This document shows positions 22,606-24,088 of a DNA stretch of 24,088 nucleotides, piece by piece. The notes under the pieces were generated by a model that ran no database searches, was not told the origin of the DNA, and worked only from the letters and a program-made list of their open reading frames with translations. The translations under genes were made by a program, and so were the position numbers. Origin of the DNA: GWC2-56-14 sp043731355 (GTDB lineage: Bacteria > Nitrospirota > UBA9217); assembly GCA_043731355.1 (NCBI GenBank), contig JAYTJE010000056.1, forward strand, positions 1 through 24,088, in the 5' to 3' direction. The first letter of the stretch is position 1. The number at the start of each line of letters is the position of its first letter.

Positions 22606-24088
22606 CTATTTCGTTATGACGATCCGCTTGCGCCAGCTCCTGCCTTTGGCCGGGAAGTCGCTCCGAAAATGCGCGCCCACGCTGCCTTCGCGGAGCAGGG
22701 CCGAGCGGGTAATGAGCGAGGCAGTGGTTATCATATTGTTCACCTCGAAGACATTCCTGTCGGGATCGTGGCCTTTCATGGCGCGGCCCCAGGCCTTCAG
22801 CTGCTTGATCGCGGCAACAAGCTCTTTTTTATTCCGCACGATCCCCACGTTCGACCACATAAGCTTCTTCAATAGTGCACGTATGTCCGCGGGAGCGGCG
22901 GAGCCTGATTCCGGCGAGGCCGCGCGTTTATGAAGGACCGACAGATCCAACCGGGGTGATACACGCTCGGTCCTTTTTCGCGCATACCGGGCTGCCGCCA
23001 GTCCGGCGCGTTCTCCGTAGACCAGGCCTTCCAGTAATGAGTTGCTTGCCAGACGATTCGCGCCGTGTACGCCGGTGCAGGCGGTCTCTCCGGCGGCGAA
23101 CAGGCCGGGCACGTTTGTTGCGCCCCAGAGATCGGTTTTCACGCCGCCCATGATATAGTGGGCCGCGGGAGATACCGGTATCGGCTCTTTGGATATATCG
23201 ATGCCGAGCTCTTTGCAGGTCGTATATATCCGGGGAAAGCGTTGGATGATGTAGTCGCTGTTCAAATGGGTCATGTCGAGATAGACGTGGTCCGCGCCCG
23301 TCAGCGCCATTTCGGAGTGGATGGCGCGGGTGACCACATCGCGCGGCGCAAGCTCCCGGGCCGAATGGTAGCCGTCCATGAAGCGCTGGCCTTTGCTGTT
23401 CTTGAGCATGCCGCCTTCGCCGCGCATGGCTTCGGAAAGCAGGAACTGGGGCGCGCCCGCGCGGAAGAGGGCGGTCGGGTGGAACTGGACGAATTCCATA
23501 TCAACAAGCGCCGCGCCGGCGCGCCAGGCCATGGCCATGCCGTCTCCGGTAGCCACGGCGGGATTGGTGGTGCGTTCGTACAACTGGCCCGCGCCGCCGG
23601 TGGCGAGCAGGACCGCACGCGCGGAAATGATCAATATTTTTTTTAACTTTTGCTGGCAGACCACAGCTCCTACGCACCGGCCCTGTTCGATGATCAGGTC
23701 CCGGGTGAAGGCAAAGTCGAGCTTCGCCACCGCGCTGGTCGCGCGCACTTTGTTGATCAGGACCCGCATGAGCTCCTTGCCCGTGGAGTCGCCCTGGGCA
23801 TGCAGGATCCGCCGTTTGGAGTGCGCCGCTTCCTGGGTAAAAGCGAGCTTGGCGCCTTCTTTGTCGAATTCCGCGCCCCAGAGGATCATTTCCCGAATTC
23901 GCGTGGGCCCTTCCTCGACAAGGGCGCTCACGGCCTTGCGCAGACAGAGTCCATCGCCCGCCCTGAGCGTGTCTTCAAGGTGGATCGAAATCTCATCCTC
24001 ATCCGAAAGCACAACGGCCACGCCGCCCTGCGCGTACTCGCTGCTGCTTTCCGTGGGCGCGTCCTTGGTCACGACCAGTACGTCGCCG
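22606..24088 (-). CDS. nadB: L-aspartate oxidase (5' end outside window)
   Basis: The FAD enzyme that oxidises L-aspartate to iminoaspartate, the first step of NAD synthesis; it can use fumarate instead of oxygen in anaerobes. The frame is open to the window edge (GDVLVVTKDAPTESSSEYAQ GGVAVV at the start), so the N-terminal FAD-binding GxGxxG loop is missing from view. Visible: VLLATGGAGQLYERTTNPAV, MEFVQFHPTALF, the active-site loop VSPAAHYIMGGVKTD, and the FAD-binding GLFAAGETACTGVHGANRLA with SNSLLEGLVYGERA. These separate it from succinate dehydrogenase flavoproteins. The C-terminal helical domain is complete (ends RKRIVITK). No nadA or nadC is in view; the L,D-transpeptidase gene follows. 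Confidence 0.93.
   Translation of the reverse strand, partial: GDVLVVTKDAPTESSSEYAQGGVAVVLSDEDEISIHLEDTLRAGDGLCLRKAVSALVEEGPTRIREMILWGAEFDKEGAKLAFTQEAAHSKRRILHAQGDSTGKELMRVLINKVRATSAVAKLDFAFTRDLIIEQGRCVGAVVCQQKLKKILIISARAVLLATGGAGQLYERTTNPAVATGDGMAMAWRAGAALVDMEFVQFHPTALFRAGAPQFLLSEAMRGEGGMLKNSKGQRFMDGYHSARELAPRDVVTRAIHSEMALTGADHVYLDMTHLNSDYIIQRFPRIYTTCKELGIDISKEPIPVSPAAHYIMGGVKTDLWGATNVPGLFAAGETACTGVHGANRLASNSLLEGLVYGERAGLAAARYARKRTERVSPRLDLSVLHKRAASPESGSAAPADIRALLKKLMWSNVGIVRNKKELVAAIKQLKAWGRAMKGHDPDRNVFEVNNMITTASLITRSALLREGSVGAHFRSDFPAKGRSWRKRIVITK

Noticed and set aside
23065..23646. A 193-codon plus-strand frame
   Set aside because: Complement of nadB, whose conserved motifs fix the coding strand.

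Overview
The window looks like chromosomal DNA from a free-living, probably anaerobic, Gram-negative bacterium of the Nitrospirota / former Deltaproteobacteria type. Reasons: several lipoproteins and an outer-membrane barrel (two membranes), a glutaredoxin plus ferredoxin-thioredoxin reductase catalytic subunit operon, a sensor ending in a CxxC...CxxC tail that I associate with those phyla, L-aspartate oxidase, and many decayed genes. The lineage is an inference from gene content; there is no rRNA or marker gene here.

Left part (1-2181): a perfect inverted repeat with a TATAAT in one arm lies upstream of a LuxR/NarL-type response regulator that carries two helix-turn-helix regions. About 880 bases follow with only one weak short ORF and a C-rich tract.

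Central part (2182-11140, perhaps to 12298): a compact, same-strand, comparatively AT-rich gene set that looks like a small, unfamiliar biosynthetic cluster. In order: DUF190 (PII-like) protein, ketoacyl-ACP-synthase-III-like enzyme with altered catalytic residues, SAM methyltransferase, B12-type radical SAM protein resembling the PhpK P-methyltransferase family, an NRPS with half a condensation domain plus adenylation and carrier domains, an outer-membrane beta-barrel, and a RidA deaminase. A PhzF-type isomerase follows with its own promoter. The radical SAM protein appears to end in the same half-condensation fold that begins the NRPS, which hints that the two work on a carrier-bound intermediate as partners. 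No thioesterase, phosphoenolpyruvate mutase or transporter ATPase is visible, so the product cannot be named.

Right part (12299-24088): more GC-rich. A 25-residue membrane micropeptide is followed by a deleted pseudogene of unknown family, a remnant of a RAYT/Y1 transposase with a REP-like palindrome nearby, a redox operon (glutaredoxin, FTR catalytic subunit, small helical protein), a phosphonate-type binding lipoprotein coupled to a HAMP-PAS sensor without a kinase domain, and a Slp-family lipoprotein that may be translated leaderless. From 18614 to 21850 the DNA is mostly gene wreckage around one intact lipoprotein: a copy of the end of an L,D-transpeptidase gene, a MalT-like regulator, a beta-propeller and two lipoprotein remnants. 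The window ends with L,D-transpeptidase and nadB (truncated by the window edge) on the minus strand.
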